A stretch of 64,000 bases of DNA from Jannaschia sp. S6380 (GCF_023015695.1 NZ_JALKAS010000002.1:885120-949119); one strand, 5' to 3'. Shown: positions 27,329-36,778, numbered from the stretch's first letter. Numbers and translations: made by a program. The notes: generated by a model from the letters alone, not told the origin.

Positions 27329-27802
27329 GTGGTGCCGGTGCAACGCCATGGCCGCGTCGTGATACGGGACATCGTCTTTCATCCCGATCCTTTTCTTCGG
27401 ACGCCGTGTCGTCCGATCACGGAAAATCCGACCGCGCTGGCGCGGGATCTGCTCGATACGATGTATGCTGCGCCGGGGCGCGGTCTGGCTGCGCCGCAGA
27501 TCGGCGTGGATGCCCGGATCTTCGTGACCGATGTCGGCTGGAAGGACGGCGTGCCCGACCCGCGGGTCTTCGTGAACCCCGAGATCGTGGCGTCGGAAGG
27601 CCGACAGGTGAACACCGAAGGATGCCTTTCGATTCCCGACACGCCCCGGCGGATCGCGCGTCCGGCCGCCGTGACGCTTGCGTTCGACGGCGCGCTGAGC
27701 CGCCGCGAGGAAGTGTTCGAGGGTTTCGCCGCCGCATGCATCTGCCATGAGTTGGACCATCTCGACGGCGTCCTGATCCTCGACCATCCCGAGGTGGCAT
27801 GA
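27329..27802 (+). CDS. Peptide deformylase paralogue (copy 2, motifs intact)
   Basis: A 157-residue deformylase-like protein. The motifs GRGLAAPQ, EGCLS (C99) and HELDH (H140, E141, H144) keep all metal ligands and the catalytic glutamate, so it could be active. The first glycine-loop residue differs (GRG for GIG/GVG), and the basic C-terminal helix of copy 1 is absent. The start is uncertain: it must be GTG, at 27329 or a later one such as 27359, which begins at IRDIVFHPDP. Its stop overlaps copy 3 (ATGA). Confidence 0.9.
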   Translation: MVPVQRHGRVVIRDIVFHPDPFLRTPCRPITENPTALARDLLDTMYAAPGRGLAAPQIGVDARIFVTDVGWKDGVPDPRVFVNPEIVASEGRQVNTEGCLSIPDTPRRIARPAAVTLAFDGALSRREEVFEGFAAACICHELDHLDGVLILDHPEVA

Positions 27803-28290
27803 CGCATCGCCCGTTCCTTCGTTGGCCGGATCCGCGCCTGCGCCGCCCGGCCGACTCCGTCGATGCGGTCACAGATGCGACGCGTGCCATCTGGGACGAG
27901 ATGATCGCCGCGATGCGCGCCATGCCGGGCGTGGGTCTGGCCGCCCCGCAGCTGGGCATCATGCAGCGTCTCGCCGTCGTCGATGCTGGCGACGGCACGG
28001 GCGTCACGCGGCTGGCCAATCCGAGGGTCCTGCATGCAAGCACCCGGATGCGCGAGCATGAGGAGGCATCACCGAACCTGCCGGGTGTTTCGGCCGTGGT
28101 GGCGCGCCCGCGGGCCGTCATCGTCGCCTACCTGGACGAGGGCGGAACGCCCCGCGAGGCCGAGTTCGTCCATCTGGGCGCGACCAGTGTCCAGCACCAG
28201 ATCGACCATCTGGACGGTCGGATGTATTTCCATCGCCTGTCCAAGCTTAAACGGGACATGCTGCTCAGGAAGGCGTCGAAATGCGCGTGA
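27799..28290 (+). CDS. Peptide deformylase paralogue (copy 3) lacking catalytic Cys and Glu
   Basis: A 163-residue protein with the deformylase fold and an intact motif 1 ([10 protein letters not shown]). Motif 2 is EASPNLPG, so the metal-ligand cysteine is replaced by S91. Motif 3 is HQIDH, so the catalytic glutamate is replaced by Q134 while H133 and H137 remain. Metal binding is probably impaired and deformylation lost. It is an intact, uninterrupted frame, not an obvious pseudogene. The start overlaps copy 2 by 4 bp and the end overlaps fmt by 10 bp, so it is translated in the same operon. Confidence 0.9.
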   Translation: MTHRPFLRWPDPRLRRPADSVDAVTDATRAIWDEMIAAMRAMPGVGLAAPQLGIMQRLAVVDAGDGTGVTRLANPRVLHASTRMREHEEASPNLPGVSAVVARPRAVIVAYLDEGGTPREAEFVHLGATSVQHQIDHLDGRMYFHRLSKLKRDMLLRKASKCA

Positions 28291-29195
28291 TCTTTATGGG
28301 AACCCCGGATTTTTCCGTCCCGGTCCTCGATGCGCTGCATGACGAGGGGCACGAGATCGTCGCCGCCTACACGCAGCCCCCGCGTCCTGCCGGGCGCGGT
28401 CGGCGAGATCGCCCGTCGCCGGTGCAGGTGCGCGCCGAGGCGCTGGGTATCGAACTGCGGACGCCCGGATCGCTGAAGGACGCGAAGGCGCAGGCGGCAT
28501 TCGCCGCGCTCGATGCGGATATTGCCGTCGTCGTGGCCTATGGGCTGCTCCTTCCGCAGCCGGTTCTGGATGCGCCGGCCCATGGCTGCATCAACGTCCA
28601 TGCATCCCTGTTGCCCCGGTGGCGCGGCGCGGCGCCGATCCATCGCGCGATCATGGCGGGGGATGCACGCACCGGCGTCTGTATCATGCGGATGGAGGCG
28701 GGGCTGGATACCGGACCCGTCCTTCTGCGCGAAGAGACGGCGATCGGCCCGACCGAGACGACCGGCGATCTGCACGACCGGCTATCCGACATGGGGGCCA
28801 GGCTGGCGGCGCGGGCGGTGGCCCAGATCGACCGCCTGTCGCCCGTGGCGCAGCCCGCCGAGGGCGTGACCTATGCCGCCAAGATCGACAAGGGCGAGAC
28901 ACGGACCGACCTGACCTGGAACGCCGAGACGGTCGCGCGGCACGTCAACGGCCTGTCGCCCTTTCCGGGGGCATGGATCGAACGTGACGGGGCGAGGGTA
29001 AAGCTGCTGCGCGCCGATCCCGTGCCCGGCACGGGTGAGGCCGGCACCGTCCTGGACGAGACCGGGCTGGTCGTGGCAACGGGGCAGGGGGCCGTTCGCC
29101 TGTTGGAGGTGCAACCGGCCGGCAAGGGTGCCATGTCGGGGGCGGACTATCGAAACGGCGCGCATCTCGCGCCCGGCGACCGGTTGGAGGGATAG
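28281..29195 (+). CDS. fmt: Methionyl-tRNA formyltransferase
   Basis: A 304-residue enzyme that formylates initiator Met-tRNA with 10-formyl-tetrahydrofolate. It starts [16 protein letters not shown], has the [16 protein letters not shown] folate-site segment with the catalytic histidine region INVHASLLP, and the C-terminal domain region GLSPFPGAW. The first 10 bp overlap the third deformylase paralogue. Formylation and deformylation genes are commonly paired, which fits the order here. Confidence 0.97.
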   Translation: MRVIFMGTPDFSVPVLDALHDEGHEIVAAYTQPPRPAGRGRRDRPSPVQVRAEALGIELRTPGSLKDAKAQAAFAALDADIAVVVAYGLLLPQPVLDAPAHGCINVHASLLPRWRGAAPIHRAIMAGDARTGVCIMRMEAGLDTGPVLLREETAIGPTETTGDLHDRLSDMGARLAARAVAQIDRLSPVAQPAEGVTYAAKIDKGETRTDLTWNAETVARHVNGLSPFPGAWIERDGARVKLLRADPVPGTGEAGTVLDETGLVVATGQGAVRLLEVQPAGKGAMSGADYRNGAHLAPGDRLEG

Positions 29196-29198
29196 CGC

Positions 29199-29435
29199 AT
29201 GTTTCCGACACTTATCGGGACGGTCGTGATCGCGGGGCTGGTCGGCTACGCGTCCGAGCGCATGGCGTTCACGCATAACGGTTACCTGCAAAGCATCATC
29301 ATCTGCGTCGGCGGGGCCTTCCTGTTCTATTTCGTCGCGCTGATGTTCGGGTTCGGGTTTCGAACGCAGGGCCTGAACGCGATCGTCGCGTCGATCGGTG
29401 CCCTGGTGATCGTGCCGACGCATTGGCGCCGCTAG
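29199..29435 (+). CDS. Small membrane protein, GlsB/YeaQ-like
   Basis: A 78-residue hydrophobic protein, probably three membrane segments (about 4-20, 31-52 and 58-73), starting [20 protein letters not shown]. Size and glycine-rich helices resemble the GlsB/YeaQ/YmgE transglycosylase-associated family, but the sequence match by eye is weak. It begins 3 bp after the fmt stop and is presumably in that operon. Confidence 0.7.
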   Translation: MFPTLIGTVVIAGLVGYASERMAFTHNGYLQSIIICVGGAFLFYFVALMFGFGFRTQGLNAIVASIGALVIVPTHWRR

Positions 29436-29505
29436 CCGGGTTCGAATCCGCTGGGCTGGACGGGCGCGCCGTGGTTTCCTAACTGGAACGCGAAGGAGCA
29501 GGATA

Positions 29506-30456
29506 ATGTCGAAGCCTCCGCTGACGCTCTATCTGGCCGCGCCCCGCGGGTTCTGCGCGGGGGTCGACCGGGCGATCAAGATCGTCGAGATGGCGCTGCG
29601 CAAATGGGGCGCTCCGGTCTATGTGCGCCACGAGATCGTGCACAACCGCTTCGTCGTGGACGGGCTGCGCGAAAAAGGCGCCGTCTTCGTCGAGGAACTC
29701 GACGAATGCCCGCCGGACCGGCCCGTCATCTTCAGCGCGCACGGTGTTCCCAAGGCCGTCCCGGCCGAGGCTGCGGCGCGGGAGATGGTCTATGTCGACG
29801 CGACCTGCCCATTGGTCAGCAAGGTTCACATCGAAGCGGCGCGGCATAACGAGAACGGCCTGCAGATGGTCATGATCGGGCATGCCGGCCACCCCGAGAC
29901 GATCGGTACCATAGGGCAGCTGCCCGAGGGTGAAGTGCTTTTGGTGGAAACGCCGGCCGATGTCTCGGACCTTGCGCCGCGCGATCCGGAACGCCTTGCC
30001 TTCATCACCCAGACGACGCTGTCGGTCGACGACACGGCGGAGGTGGTGGCCGCGTTGAAGGCCCGCTTCCCGGCGATTGTAGGGCCGCACAAGGAAGACA
30101 TCTGCTATGCCACGACCAACCGCCAGGAGGCCGTCAAGGCAATGGCGCCCGATTGCGACGCCATGCTCGTCGTGGGCGCCCCGAACTCTTCCAACTCGAA
30201 ACGGCTGGTCGAGGTCGGGACGCGTGCAGGCTGCCCCTATGCGCAATTGGTGCAACGTGCGACCGATATCGATTGGCGCGCGCTTGCGGGGATCCGCTCG
30301 GTCGGGATCACGGCCGGGGCAAGTGCGCCTGAAGTGCTGATCGACGAGGTCATCGACGCCTTCCGAACCCGCTACGACGTGACTGTCGAGAAGGTCGTCA
30401 CCGCCGAGGAGAACGTCGAGTTCAAGGTGCCGCGGGTCCTTCGCGAAACGGCCTGA
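29506..30456 (+). CDS. ispH: 4-hydroxy-3-methylbut-2-enyl diphosphate reductase
   Basis: A 316-residue iron-sulfur enzyme, the last step of the MEP isoprenoid pathway, giving IPP and DMAPP. The three cluster cysteines are in GFCAGV (C17), DATCPL (near 101) and DICYAT (near 198). [17 protein letters not shown] and [10 protein letters not shown] are further family motifs. AAGGAG precedes the ATG at a good distance. Confidence 0.97.
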   Translation: MSKPPLTLYLAAPRGFCAGVDRAIKIVEMALRKWGAPVYVRHEIVHNRFVVDGLREKGAVFVEELDECPPDRPVIFSAHGVPKAVPAEAAAREMVYVDATCPLVSKVHIEAARHNENGLQMVMIGHAGHPETIGTIGQLPEGEVLLVETPADVSDLAPRDPERLAFITQTTLSVDDTAEVVAALKARFPAIVGPHKEDICYATTNRQEAVKAMAPDCDAMLVVGAPNSSNSKRLVEVGTRAGCPYAQLVQRATDIDWRALAGIRSVGITAGASAPEVLIDEVIDAFRTRYDVTVEKVVTAEENVEFKVPRVLRETA

Positions 30457-30478
30457 GCCGAACGGCCGGGCGTTCGGC
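30457..30478 (+). terminator. Candidate stem-loop terminator after ispH
   Basis: A perfect 8-bp stem, GCCGAACG/CGTTCGGC, with a 6-nt loop starts at the base after the ispH TGA. There is no U-run, so it is not a textbook intrinsic terminator. The following stretch to 30716 (about 240 bp) shows no gene. Confidence 0.45.
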
Positions 30479-30716
30479 CGCGCGACCTTTGCCGGGCGGG
30501 ACCGCGGGCGCCTCTCGCATCCGTGCCCGCAGCGGCGTGGCCATGATTACAGCGGGGCCGTTGCGTACGTTCCGGCGAACCAACGGCCGGGTCGTATTGA
30601 ACCTTTTCGCCACGTCCCTCGAAGATGGCTCGCCGTATCCGGCCTACGGGTCCATTCGAGCGCATCGTGGCCCGGCGGGGGTTCCACCGGCCCAAAGCGC
30701 GTGGCATCTGACGGCC

Positions 30717-31172
30717 ATGTTCAATGCGCGCATCCCCACCTCCGCCTTGGTGCTCGGTTTGGCCGGCGTCATCCCGTTCGCCTGGGGCCTCGTGACCATC
30801 TGGTCGGAGCCGGCTGCACGCATGACGGTCAGCCTGGCAGGTTCGCGTTTCACTGGGCCCTATGTCGGCCTGTTTTACGGGGCCGTGATCCTGGCCTTCA
30901 TGTCCGGCGTGCTGTGGGGTTTCGCCACGCGGGCCGAGGGGCGAATTGCGGCGACGGGCTATGCCCTGTCGGTGCTGCCTGCGCTCTGGGCATTCTTCAT
31001 GACCGGGGGCGGCCCGGAGGCGGCGGCAATTTCGCTGATGGCAGGGTTCGCGGGTCTATTGTGCCTCGACTGGCTGTTCTGGAAGTACGGGCTGGCGCCG
31101 GAATGGTGGATGAAATTGCGTCTGATCCTGACGGCCTGCGTGCTGCTGTGCCTGTTGCCGGTGGCGCTCTGA
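30717..31172 (+). CDS. DUF3429 family membrane protein
   Basis: A 151-residue inner-membrane protein with about five hydrophobic segments. The pattern [12 protein letters not shown]...[17 protein letters not shown] with a C-terminal [15 protein letters not shown] matches DUF3429. Function unknown. Its stop shares one base with the rnhA start. The frame is open upstream, but the ATG at 30717 begins the conserved part. Confidence 0.82.
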   Translation: MFNARIPTSALVLGLAGVIPFAWGLVTIWSEPAARMTVSLAGSRFTGPYVGLFYGAVILAFMSGVLWGFATRAEGRIAATGYALSVLPALWAFFMTGGGPEAAAISLMAGFAGLLCLDWLFWKYGLAPEWWMKLRLILTACVLLCLLPVAL

Positions 31173-31627
31173 TGGATCTGGTCGCCTATACGGATGGCGC
31201 CTGTTCCGGCAATCCCGGCCCCGGCGGGTGGGGGGCGCTGCTCGTCGCGTCACGGGACGGAGAGGTCATCAAGGAGCGGGAGCTGAAGGGCGGCGAGGCC
31301 GATACGACCAACAACCGGATGGAACTTCTGGCGGCGATCCATGCGCTCGAGGCGCTGGAGCGGCCGTCGTCCCTGCGCGTCGTAACCGACAGCGCCTACG
31401 TCAAAGGCGGCATCACCGCATGGCTGCACGGGTGGAAGCGGAACGGCTGGAAGACCTCGACCCGCAAGCCGGTCAAGAACGCCGATCTCTGGAAACGGCT
31501 GGACACGGCGCAGGCCCGGCATGACGTGCGGTGGGAATGGGTCAAGGGCCATGCCGGTCATCCCGAGAACGAAAGGGCCGACGCTCTGGCGCGCGCCGGG
31601 ATGGCGCCTTTCAAGGCGGGGGGATGA
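31172..31627 (+). CDS. rnhA: Ribonuclease HI
   Basis: A 151-residue nuclease that cuts RNA in RNA-DNA hybrids. Catalytic acidic residues are visible: D8 in [15 protein letters not shown], the Glu in NNRMELLAA, the Asp in VVTDSAYVK and the last Asp in [17 protein letters not shown] carries the conserved histidine. It overlaps the preceding gene by one base and the following channel gene by 4 bp. Confidence 0.96.
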   Translation: MDLVAYTDGACSGNPGPGGWGALLVASRDGEVIKERELKGGEADTTNNRMELLAAIHALEALERPSSLRVVTDSAYVKGGITAWLHGWKRNGWKTSTRKPVKNADLWKRLDTAQARHDVRWEWVKGHAGHPENERADALARAGMAPFKAGG

Positions 31628-32247
31628 TCCTGCCGGCGCTGCTGGATCTGGCCGCGGTCCTGGTGTTCGCGGTGACGGGGGCGCTCGTGGCGGCGCGGGC
31701 GCAACTCGACCCCGTGGGATTCGTCTTCGTGGCCTGCCTGACCGCCGTGGGCGGCGGGACGATCCGGGATCTGCTTCTGGGGCGGGAGCCGGTCTTCTGG
31801 ATCGAGGATCCCCTTCCGGTCGCCGTCGCGGGCGCCGCGGCTACGGCCGTTTTCTTCACGCACCATCTGCTTGCCTCGCGCCTGATGGTGTTGATCTGGC
31901 TTGACGCGATCGCGCTGTCCATCGCTGTGGCGGCGGGTGTCGGCGTGGCGCATGGATTGGGCCACCCGGTCTGGGTTCAACTGGTCATGGGCGTGGTCAC
32001 CGGCTGTTTCGGCGGCTTGATGCGCGACGTCGTCGTCGGAGAGGTTCCGCTGGTGCTTCGCCAAGGCGAACTCTACGTCACGGCAGCTTTGGCAGGTGGC
32101 CTTGCGGCGGTGCTGACACGCGATCTGGTGGGCCCCGGCCCGCTGACGCAGTCAGCCTGCGTGTCGATGACATTCATCCTGCGTGCGGGGTCGATCCGAT
32201 ATGGCTGGCGTCTGCCGTCGTTTCGCGCCCGCCCGCCCAAGCCCTGA
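31624..32247 (+). CDS. TRIC/UPF0126 family cation channel
   Basis: A 207-residue inner-membrane protein with about seven hydrophobic segments. Two copies of the TRIC signature are present: [19 protein letters not shown] and [17 protein letters not shown]. Prokaryotic TRIC proteins form trimeric potassium-permeable channels. The start overlaps the rnhA stop (ATGA). Confidence 0.88.
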   Translation: MILPALLDLAAVLVFAVTGALVAARAQLDPVGFVFVACLTAVGGGTIRDLLLGREPVFWIEDPLPVAVAGAAATAVFFTHHLLASRLMVLIWLDAIALSIAVAAGVGVAHGLGHPVWVQLVMGVVTGCFGGLMRDVVVGEVPLVLRQGELYVTAALAGGLAAVLTRDLVGPGPLTQSACVSMTFILRAGSIRYGWRLPSFRARPPKP

Positions 32248-32249
32248 CG

Positions 32250-32810
32250 TCACCCGTTGGCGACGGCGGCCTGGTCGCTTTCGCGCGGAGGACGGCCGAT
32301 GACTTCGCGCAACTCGTCCAGCTCGATGAAGTTGTCCGCCTGGCGCCGCAGGTCGTCCGAGATCATCGAGGGCTGGCTGCGCAGCGTCGAACAGACCGAG
32401 ACGCGCACGCCCTTGCGTTGCAGGGCCGCGACCAGCGGCAGGAAATCCCCGTCGCCGGAGAACAGCACGATATGGTCGACATGTTCCGCGGTATGCAGCG
32501 CATCAACGGTCAACTCGATATCCATGTTGCCCTTCACCTTGCGACGCCCCTGGCTGTCCGTGTATTCCTTGGCCGGCTTCGTTACCATCGTGAACCCGTT
32601 ATATTGCAGCCAATCGACCAGCGGGCGAATGGGCGAATACTCCTCCGAATCCATCAGCGCCGTATAGTAGTAGGCCCGCAGCAGCTTGCCGCGGCGGACG
32701 AACTCCTGACGCAGGAGACGGTAGTCGATATCGAATGAAAGCGCTTTGGCGGCGGCATAGAGGTTAGCACCATCAATAAAGAGCGCGAGACGCTCATCGC
32801 GGTAGAACAT
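32250..32810 (-). CDS. NYN domain (LabA/DUF88-like) putative nuclease
   Basis: A 186-residue protein with a PIN-like NYN fold. The acidic metal-binding residues lie in LFIDGANLYAA (Asp near 13), GNMDIELTVDAL and LFSGDGDFLPLV, the three motifs of the family. Members are thought to be RNases acting in RNA turnover or regulation. It is divergent from folK across a 121-bp region that contains an AT-rich dyad. The stop lies 2 bp from the convergent TRIC gene. Confidence 0.88.
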   Translation of the reverse strand: MFYRDERLALFIDGANLYAAAKALSFDIDYRLLRQEFVRRGKLLRAYYYTALMDSEEYSPIRPLVDWLQYNGFTMVTKPAKEYTDSQGRRKVKGNMDIELTVDALHTAEHVDHIVLFSGDGDFLPLVAALQRKGVRVSVCSTLRSQPSMISDDLRRQADNFIELDELREVIGRPPRESDQAAVANG

Positions 32811-32891
32811 CCTGTCATCCCTCCGGGAATGGGTCCCGGCCCTCGGAGTGCTCCCGGCGTGAACGGCCTCTTCCCTCTCGCGGGCACTGTC

Positions 32892-32925
32892 GATATCAAT
32901 TTATGGTTACCATATTGCTGATATC
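32892..32925. promoter_or_regulatory. Nested AT-rich dyad between the NYN gene and folK
   Basis: Outer arms GATATCA (32892-32898) and TGATATC (32919-32925) enclose an inner palindrome ATGGT-T-ACCAT (32903-32913). The two dyads are centred within half a base of each other. The element stands out as AT-rich in GC-rich DNA and ends 6 bp before the folK ATG, so it probably covers one or both promoters and could be an operator. Confidence 0.5.
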
Positions 32926-32931
32926 TGGGCC

Positions 32932-33519
32932 ATGACGCTACACCTTATTGCGCTGGGCGCGAATTCGGGCGTGTCGCGTTCGGCGAACGTCATGGCCCTG
33001 GCCCGCGCCGTCGCGCGGATGCCGAGCCGCGTGCAGGCCATATCACGACCCTACCGAACACCGGCCTGGCCCGACCCTTCCGACCCCGATTTCGTCAACG
33101 CGGCGCTGGCACTCTGGTCGCCCATGCCACCGGCGCATCTGTTGGATCGGCTTCATCGGATCGAGGCCCTGCAGGGCCGCGTCCGGCCGCGGCGCTGGGG
33201 GCCGCGGGTCCTGGACCTGGACCTTCTGGCGAGCGGTCGCGCGGTGCGTCCGAACGGCGCCGTGGTCCGCGCCTGGATGTCGCTGTCGCCGGTCCAGCAA
33301 TCACGAAAAGTGCCCAAGCGCCTGATATTGCCGCATCCCCGCCTGGCGGAACGCGCCTTCGTCCTGCTGCCGCTGGCCGGGATCGCACCCGGTTGGCGGC
33401 ATCCCCTGACGGGGCGAACCGTCCGCGCGATGGCGGCTGCGCTGCCGGCAAGCGCACGAAAGGGGGTGCGGCCGATCGGCACCCTGACCGGGGTTGTCAA
33501 CAGAAAAATCCGCGCTTAG
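32932..33519 (+). CDS. folK: 2-amino-4-hydroxy-6-hydroxymethyldihydropteridine pyrophosphokinase
   Basis: A 195-residue HPPK that passes pyrophosphate from ATP to the pterin in folate synthesis. It starts MTLHLIALGANSG, the usual HPPK N terminus, and has the signature RRWGPRVLDLDLL and LPHPRLAERAFVLLPLAGI. The C terminus is longer than in E. coli HPPK. The stop codon overlaps the -10 element of the rpoZ promoter. Confidence 0.92.
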   Translation: MTLHLIALGANSGVSRSANVMALARAVARMPSRVQAISRPYRTPAWPDPSDPDFVNAALALWSPMPPAHLLDRLHRIEALQGRVRPRRWGPRVLDLDLLASGRAVRPNGAVVRAWMSLSPVQQSRKVPKRLILPHPRLAERAFVLLPLAGIAPGWRHPLTGRTVRAMAAALPASARKGVRPIGTLTGVVNRKIRA

Positions 33520-33522
33520 ATA
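33494..33522 (+). promoter_or_regulatory. Promoter of rpoZ-relA
   Basis: TTGTCA (-35, 33494-33499) and TAGATA (-10, 33517-33522) with a 17-bp spacer, located in the last codons of folK. The -10 overlaps the folK TAG. The start point would lie about 24 bp before the rpoZ ATG. Confidence 0.65.
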
Positions 33523-33552
33523 CGGCTTTCCGACTTCCTGAGAGGTGCGACC

Positions 33553-33906
33553 ATGGCCCGCGTGACCGTCGAAGACTGCGTCGACAAAGTTCCCAACCGG
33601 TTCGAGCTCGTGATGCTCGCCGCGCACCGTGCCCGCGAGGTGGCAACCGGCAGCCCGCTGACGGTGGATCGCGACAACGACAAGAACCCGGTCGTGGCCC
33701 TGCGCGAGATCGCCGAGGAGACGCAGAACGCCGACGACCTGCGCGAGCGTCTGATCGAATCGAACCAGACCCAGATCGAGGTCGACGAGCCGGAGGAGGA
33801 CTCGATGGCCCTGCTGATGGGCGTCGAGAAGGATGCGCCGGTGCAGGACGACATGTCCGAGGAGAAGCTGCTGCGCGCGCTGATGGAGGCGCAGGGCCAG
33901 CCCTGA
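33553..33906 (+). CDS. rpoZ: RNA polymerase omega subunit
   Basis: A 117-residue omega subunit that stabilises the beta-prime subunit of RNA polymerase. It starts [20 protein letters not shown] and contains the conserved [12 protein letters not shown]. The N-terminal MAR motif, which contributes to ppGpp site 1 in E. coli polymerase, is present. The C-terminal part is an acidic tail longer than in E. coli. AGAGG lies upstream. It sits directly before the ppGpp synthetase gene. Confidence 0.96.
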   Translation: MARVTVEDCVDKVPNRFELVMLAAHRAREVATGSPLTVDRDNDKNPVVALREIAEETQNADDLRERLIESNQTQIEVDEPEEDSMALLMGVEKDAPVQDDMSEEKLLRALMEAQGQP

Positions 33907-33925
33907 TACGAAAGGCGCGCGCGAC

Positions 33926-36061
33926 ATGATCGAGGTCGAGGACCTGATCGCACTGGTGCGCGCCTACAATCCCCGCACCGATGCCGAGCTGATCCGGGGC
34001 GCGTACGCCTACGGGGCCGAGATGCACGCCGGCCAGACCCGCCGCTCGGGCGAACCCTATTTCACCCATCCCGTCGAGGTTGCCAGCCTCCTGACAGAGC
34101 AGCGGCTGGACGACGCGACGATCGTCACGGCGCTTCTGCATGACACGATCGAGGACACGCGCTCGACCTATGCCGAGATCGCGACCCGTTTCGGCGAAGA
34201 GATCGCGGAACTGGTCGACGGCGTCACCAAGCTGACGAATCTGGAACTGACGTCGTCGGAAACCAAGCAGGCCGAGAATTTCCGCAAGCTGTTCATGGCC
34301 ATGTCCAAGGATCTGCGGGTCATCCTGGTCAAGCTGACGGACCGGCTGCACAACATGCGGACCATCCGTCACATGACGGCGCAGAAGCAGGCCCAGAAGG
34401 CGCATGAAACGATGGAGATCTACGCGCCGCTGGCCGGGCGTATGGGCATGCAGTGGATGCGCGAGGAACTGGAGGACCTGTGCTTCGCGGTCATTAACCC
34501 CGAGGCGCGCAACTCGATCCTGCGCCGGTTCGTGACGCTCCAGCGCGAATCCGGCGATGTCATTCGCCGCATCACCGACGACATCGAGGTCGAACTGGAC
34601 CGCGCGGAAATCAACGCGACGGTCATGGGTCGCGCCAAGCGTCCGTTCAGCATCTGGCGCAAGATGGAGCAGAAGGAGGTCGGCTTCTCGCGCCTGTCCG
34701 ACATCTACGGCTTCCGTATCGTGGTCGGGGAAGACGCGGACTGCTACCGCGCGCTCGGCGTGATCCATCGGCGTTGGCGCAGCGTGCCAGGGCGCTTCAA
34801 GGACTACATCAGCCAGCCGAAATCCAACGGATACCGTTCGATCCACACGACGGTGTCGGGCCGCGACGGCAAGCGAGTCGAGGTCCAGATCCGCACGCGT
34901 GCGATGCACGAGGTGGCCGAGAGGGGTGTGGCGGCGCATTGGTCCTATCGTGACGGCGTGCGGGCGGAGAACCCGTTCGCCGTCGACCCTGCCGACTGGC
35001 TGCGCTCGATGACCGAGCGGTTCGAGGAGGCCAGCGACCACGCCGAGTTCATGGAGGCCGTAAAGCTGGAGATGTACACCGACCAAGTGTTCTGCTTCAC
35101 GCCCAAGGGCGACGTGATCAAGCTGCCGAAGGGGGCCACGCCGATCGACTTCGCCTATGCCATCCACACCCGCATCGGACACCGGACGGTGGCGGCGAAG
35201 GTCGATGGCATGCGCGTCCCCCTCTGGACCCGGTTGCGCAACGGCCAGTCGGTCGAAATCGTCACGGCCGAAGCCCAGTCGCCGCAGGTGACGTGGATCG
35301 ACATCGCCACGACGGGCCGCGCCAAGTCCGCCATCCGTCGCGCCCTGAAGGCGGAGCGGCGGTCTGGCCATGTCCGCCTGGGGCGGGAGCTTGCCCGGGC
35401 GGCCTTCGCGCAGGTCGGCAAGCGGGCGACCGACAAGGCGTTGGAGACCGCGGCGAAGGCCCTGGGCTTCGATGACGACGGCGATCTGCTGGCCGCGATC
35501 GGCGCATCGGAGGTCAGCGCGCGTACCGTCGTTTCGACCCTCTATCCCGAGATCGCGCAGGCCCCGCCGGCCCCGGACGTGCCGCCCGAGCGGGCCATCG
35601 TCGGCCTGGACCCGCGGGCGCATTACGACCGCGCACCCTGCTGCCAGCCAGTCCCGGGCGAGCGTATCGTGGGCATCACCAACAAGGGACACGGCGTGAC
35701 GGTCCACGCCATCGACTGCCCTCTCATGGCCGAATTCGAGGATCAGACCGACCGGTGGATCGACCTGCAGTGGTCTCCCGGCCACCACGCGCCGCGCAAC
35801 GCCGTGACGCTGGATCTGACGATTTCGAACGCGCCGGGCGTTTTGGGCCGAATTTGCCTTCTGATCGCCGAACAAAACGCAAATATTTCCGATCTAAGGT
35901 TCGTGGACCGCAAGCCGGATTTCTTCAGGGTGCTGATTGACGTCGACGTGCGCGACCGCGAACATCTCCACGGGTTGATCATGGCCGCCGATACCGACAA
36001 CGACGTGGCCCAGGTCCGCCGCCACCGGCAGGAACGGGTTGCCGAGGCGCTCGAGGTCTGA
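33926..36061 (+). CDS. relA: Bifunctional (p)ppGpp synthetase/hydrolase (Rsh)
   Basis: A 711-residue long RSH enzyme of the stringent response. The hydrolase HD domain has THPVEVA (H48) and LLHDTIEDT (H72, D73, E76, D77), all intact. In the synthetase domain RFKD at 290-293 is the RxKD form found in bifunctional enzymes rather than the ExDD of RelA-only enzymes, and NGYRSIHT is intact. A TGS domain (about 385-445) and a C-terminal ACT domain (about 635-705) follow. As the only Rsh-type gene seen, it could also be named spoT or rsh. It follows rpoZ by 19 bp. Confidence 0.95.
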   Translation: MIEVEDLIALVRAYNPRTDAELIRGAYAYGAEMHAGQTRRSGEPYFTHPVEVASLLTEQRLDDATIVTALLHDTIEDTRSTYAEIATRFGEEIAELVDGVTKLTNLELTSSETKQAENFRKLFMAMSKDLRVILVKLTDRLHNMRTIRHMTAQKQAQKAHETMEIYAPLAGRMGMQWMREELEDLCFAVINPEARNSILRRFVTLQRESGDVIRRITDDIEVELDRAEINATVMGRAKRPFSIWRKMEQKEVGFSRLSDIYGFRIVVGEDADCYRALGVIHRRWRSVPGRFKDYISQPKSNGYRSIHTTVSGRDGKRVEVQIRTRAMHEVAERGVAAHWSYRDGVRAENPFAVDPADWLRSMTERFEEASDHAEFMEAVKLEMYTDQVFCFTPKGDVIKLPKGATPIDFAYAIHTRIGHRTVAAKVDGMRVPLWTRLRNGQSVEIVTAEAQSPQVTWIDIATTGRAKSAIRRALKAERRSGHVRLGRELARAAFAQVGKRATDKALETAAKALGFDDDGDLLAAIGASEVSARTVVSTLYPEIAQAPPAPDVPPERAIVGLDPRAHYDRAPCCQPVPGERIVGITNKGHGVTVHAIDCPLMAEFEDQTDRWIDLQWSPGHHAPRNAVTLDLTISNAPGVLGRICLLIAEQNANISDLRFVDRKPDFFRVLIDVDVRDREHLHGLIMAADTDNDVAQVRRHRQERVAEALEV

Positions 36062-36079
36062 CCGCCAGAGGAGTCCCAC

Positions 36080-36778
36080 GTGTTCAAGCGCCGCGACAGA
36101 CTGCCGATCGGCCAGGTCCTCTGGCAGGCGATCTGGCCACGCGGCGGCTGGGCGCGGGCGGCGATCTACGTCAAGCACCGATTGCGGCGCCTTCCCGACA
36201 CGCCGCGCAAGATCAGTCGTGGCATTCTCGTCGGCGTGTTCACGACATTCACACCCTTCTACGGGCTGCATTTCTTCGTCGCGGCGGGGCTGGCCTTCAT
36301 CGTGCGCGGCAATGTCATGGCGGCCCTTCTGGGGACGTTCTTCGGCAATCCGCTGACCTACGTTCCGATCGCCGTCGTCTCGCTGAACCTGGGTCACTGG
36401 ATGCTGGGCAGTCGGATGGACCGCGAGGTGGACGAGAACATTTTCGGCAAGTTCTTCGGCGCGGGCGAGGATCTGTTCTGGAACAGCTGGTACGCGGTCA
36501 CCGGGCATCCCGTCGACTGGACGGCCACGGCGATCTTCTATGACGACGTGTTTCTTCCATGGATGGTCGGGGGCATCATCCCGGGAATATTCACCGGCAT
36601 CGCCGCCTATACGATATGCCTGCCCCTGATCGAGGCCTACCAGAGGCGCCGGCGCGGGGCGCTCAAGAAGAAGCTCGACGAGATCCGACGCAAGGCCGCG
36701 GCACGGGCGGCCGAGAAGAAGGCCCGCGAACAGACCAAGGCCGGTGTAGCGTCATTGAAGGAAAAAGGGCATGGATAG
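36080..36778 (+). CDS. DUF2062 family membrane protein
   Basis: A 232-residue inner-membrane protein with hydrophobic segments at about 48-75, 85-110 and 160-185. The family core includes [17 protein letters not shown] and [13 protein letters not shown]. The C-terminal 45 residues are a highly charged Lys/Ala/Glu helix. Function unknown. The start codon is GTG with GAGGAG upstream. Its end overlaps pdxJ by 8 bp. Confidence 0.87.
   Translation: MFKRRDRLPIGQVLWQAIWPRGGWARAAIYVKHRLRRLPDTPRKISRGILVGVFTTFTPFYGLHFFVAAGLAFIVRGNVMAALLGTFFGNPLTYVPIAVVSLNLGHWMLGSRMDREVDENIFGKFFGAGEDLFWNSWYAVTGHPVDWTATAIFYDDVFLPWMVGGIIPGIFTGIAAYTICLPLIEAYQRRRRGALKKKLDEIRRKAAARAAEKKAREQTKAGVASLKEKGHG

Noticed and set aside
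27799..28290. Third deformylase as a pseudogene
   Set aside because: The frame is complete, with overlapping start and stop junctions and conserved flanking fold residues; only catalytic positions have changed.
33497..35875. A 792-residue antisense frame opposite relA
   Set aside because: It mirrors the codon pattern of a well-supported Rsh gene, is His/Arg/Asp-rich and resembles no family.
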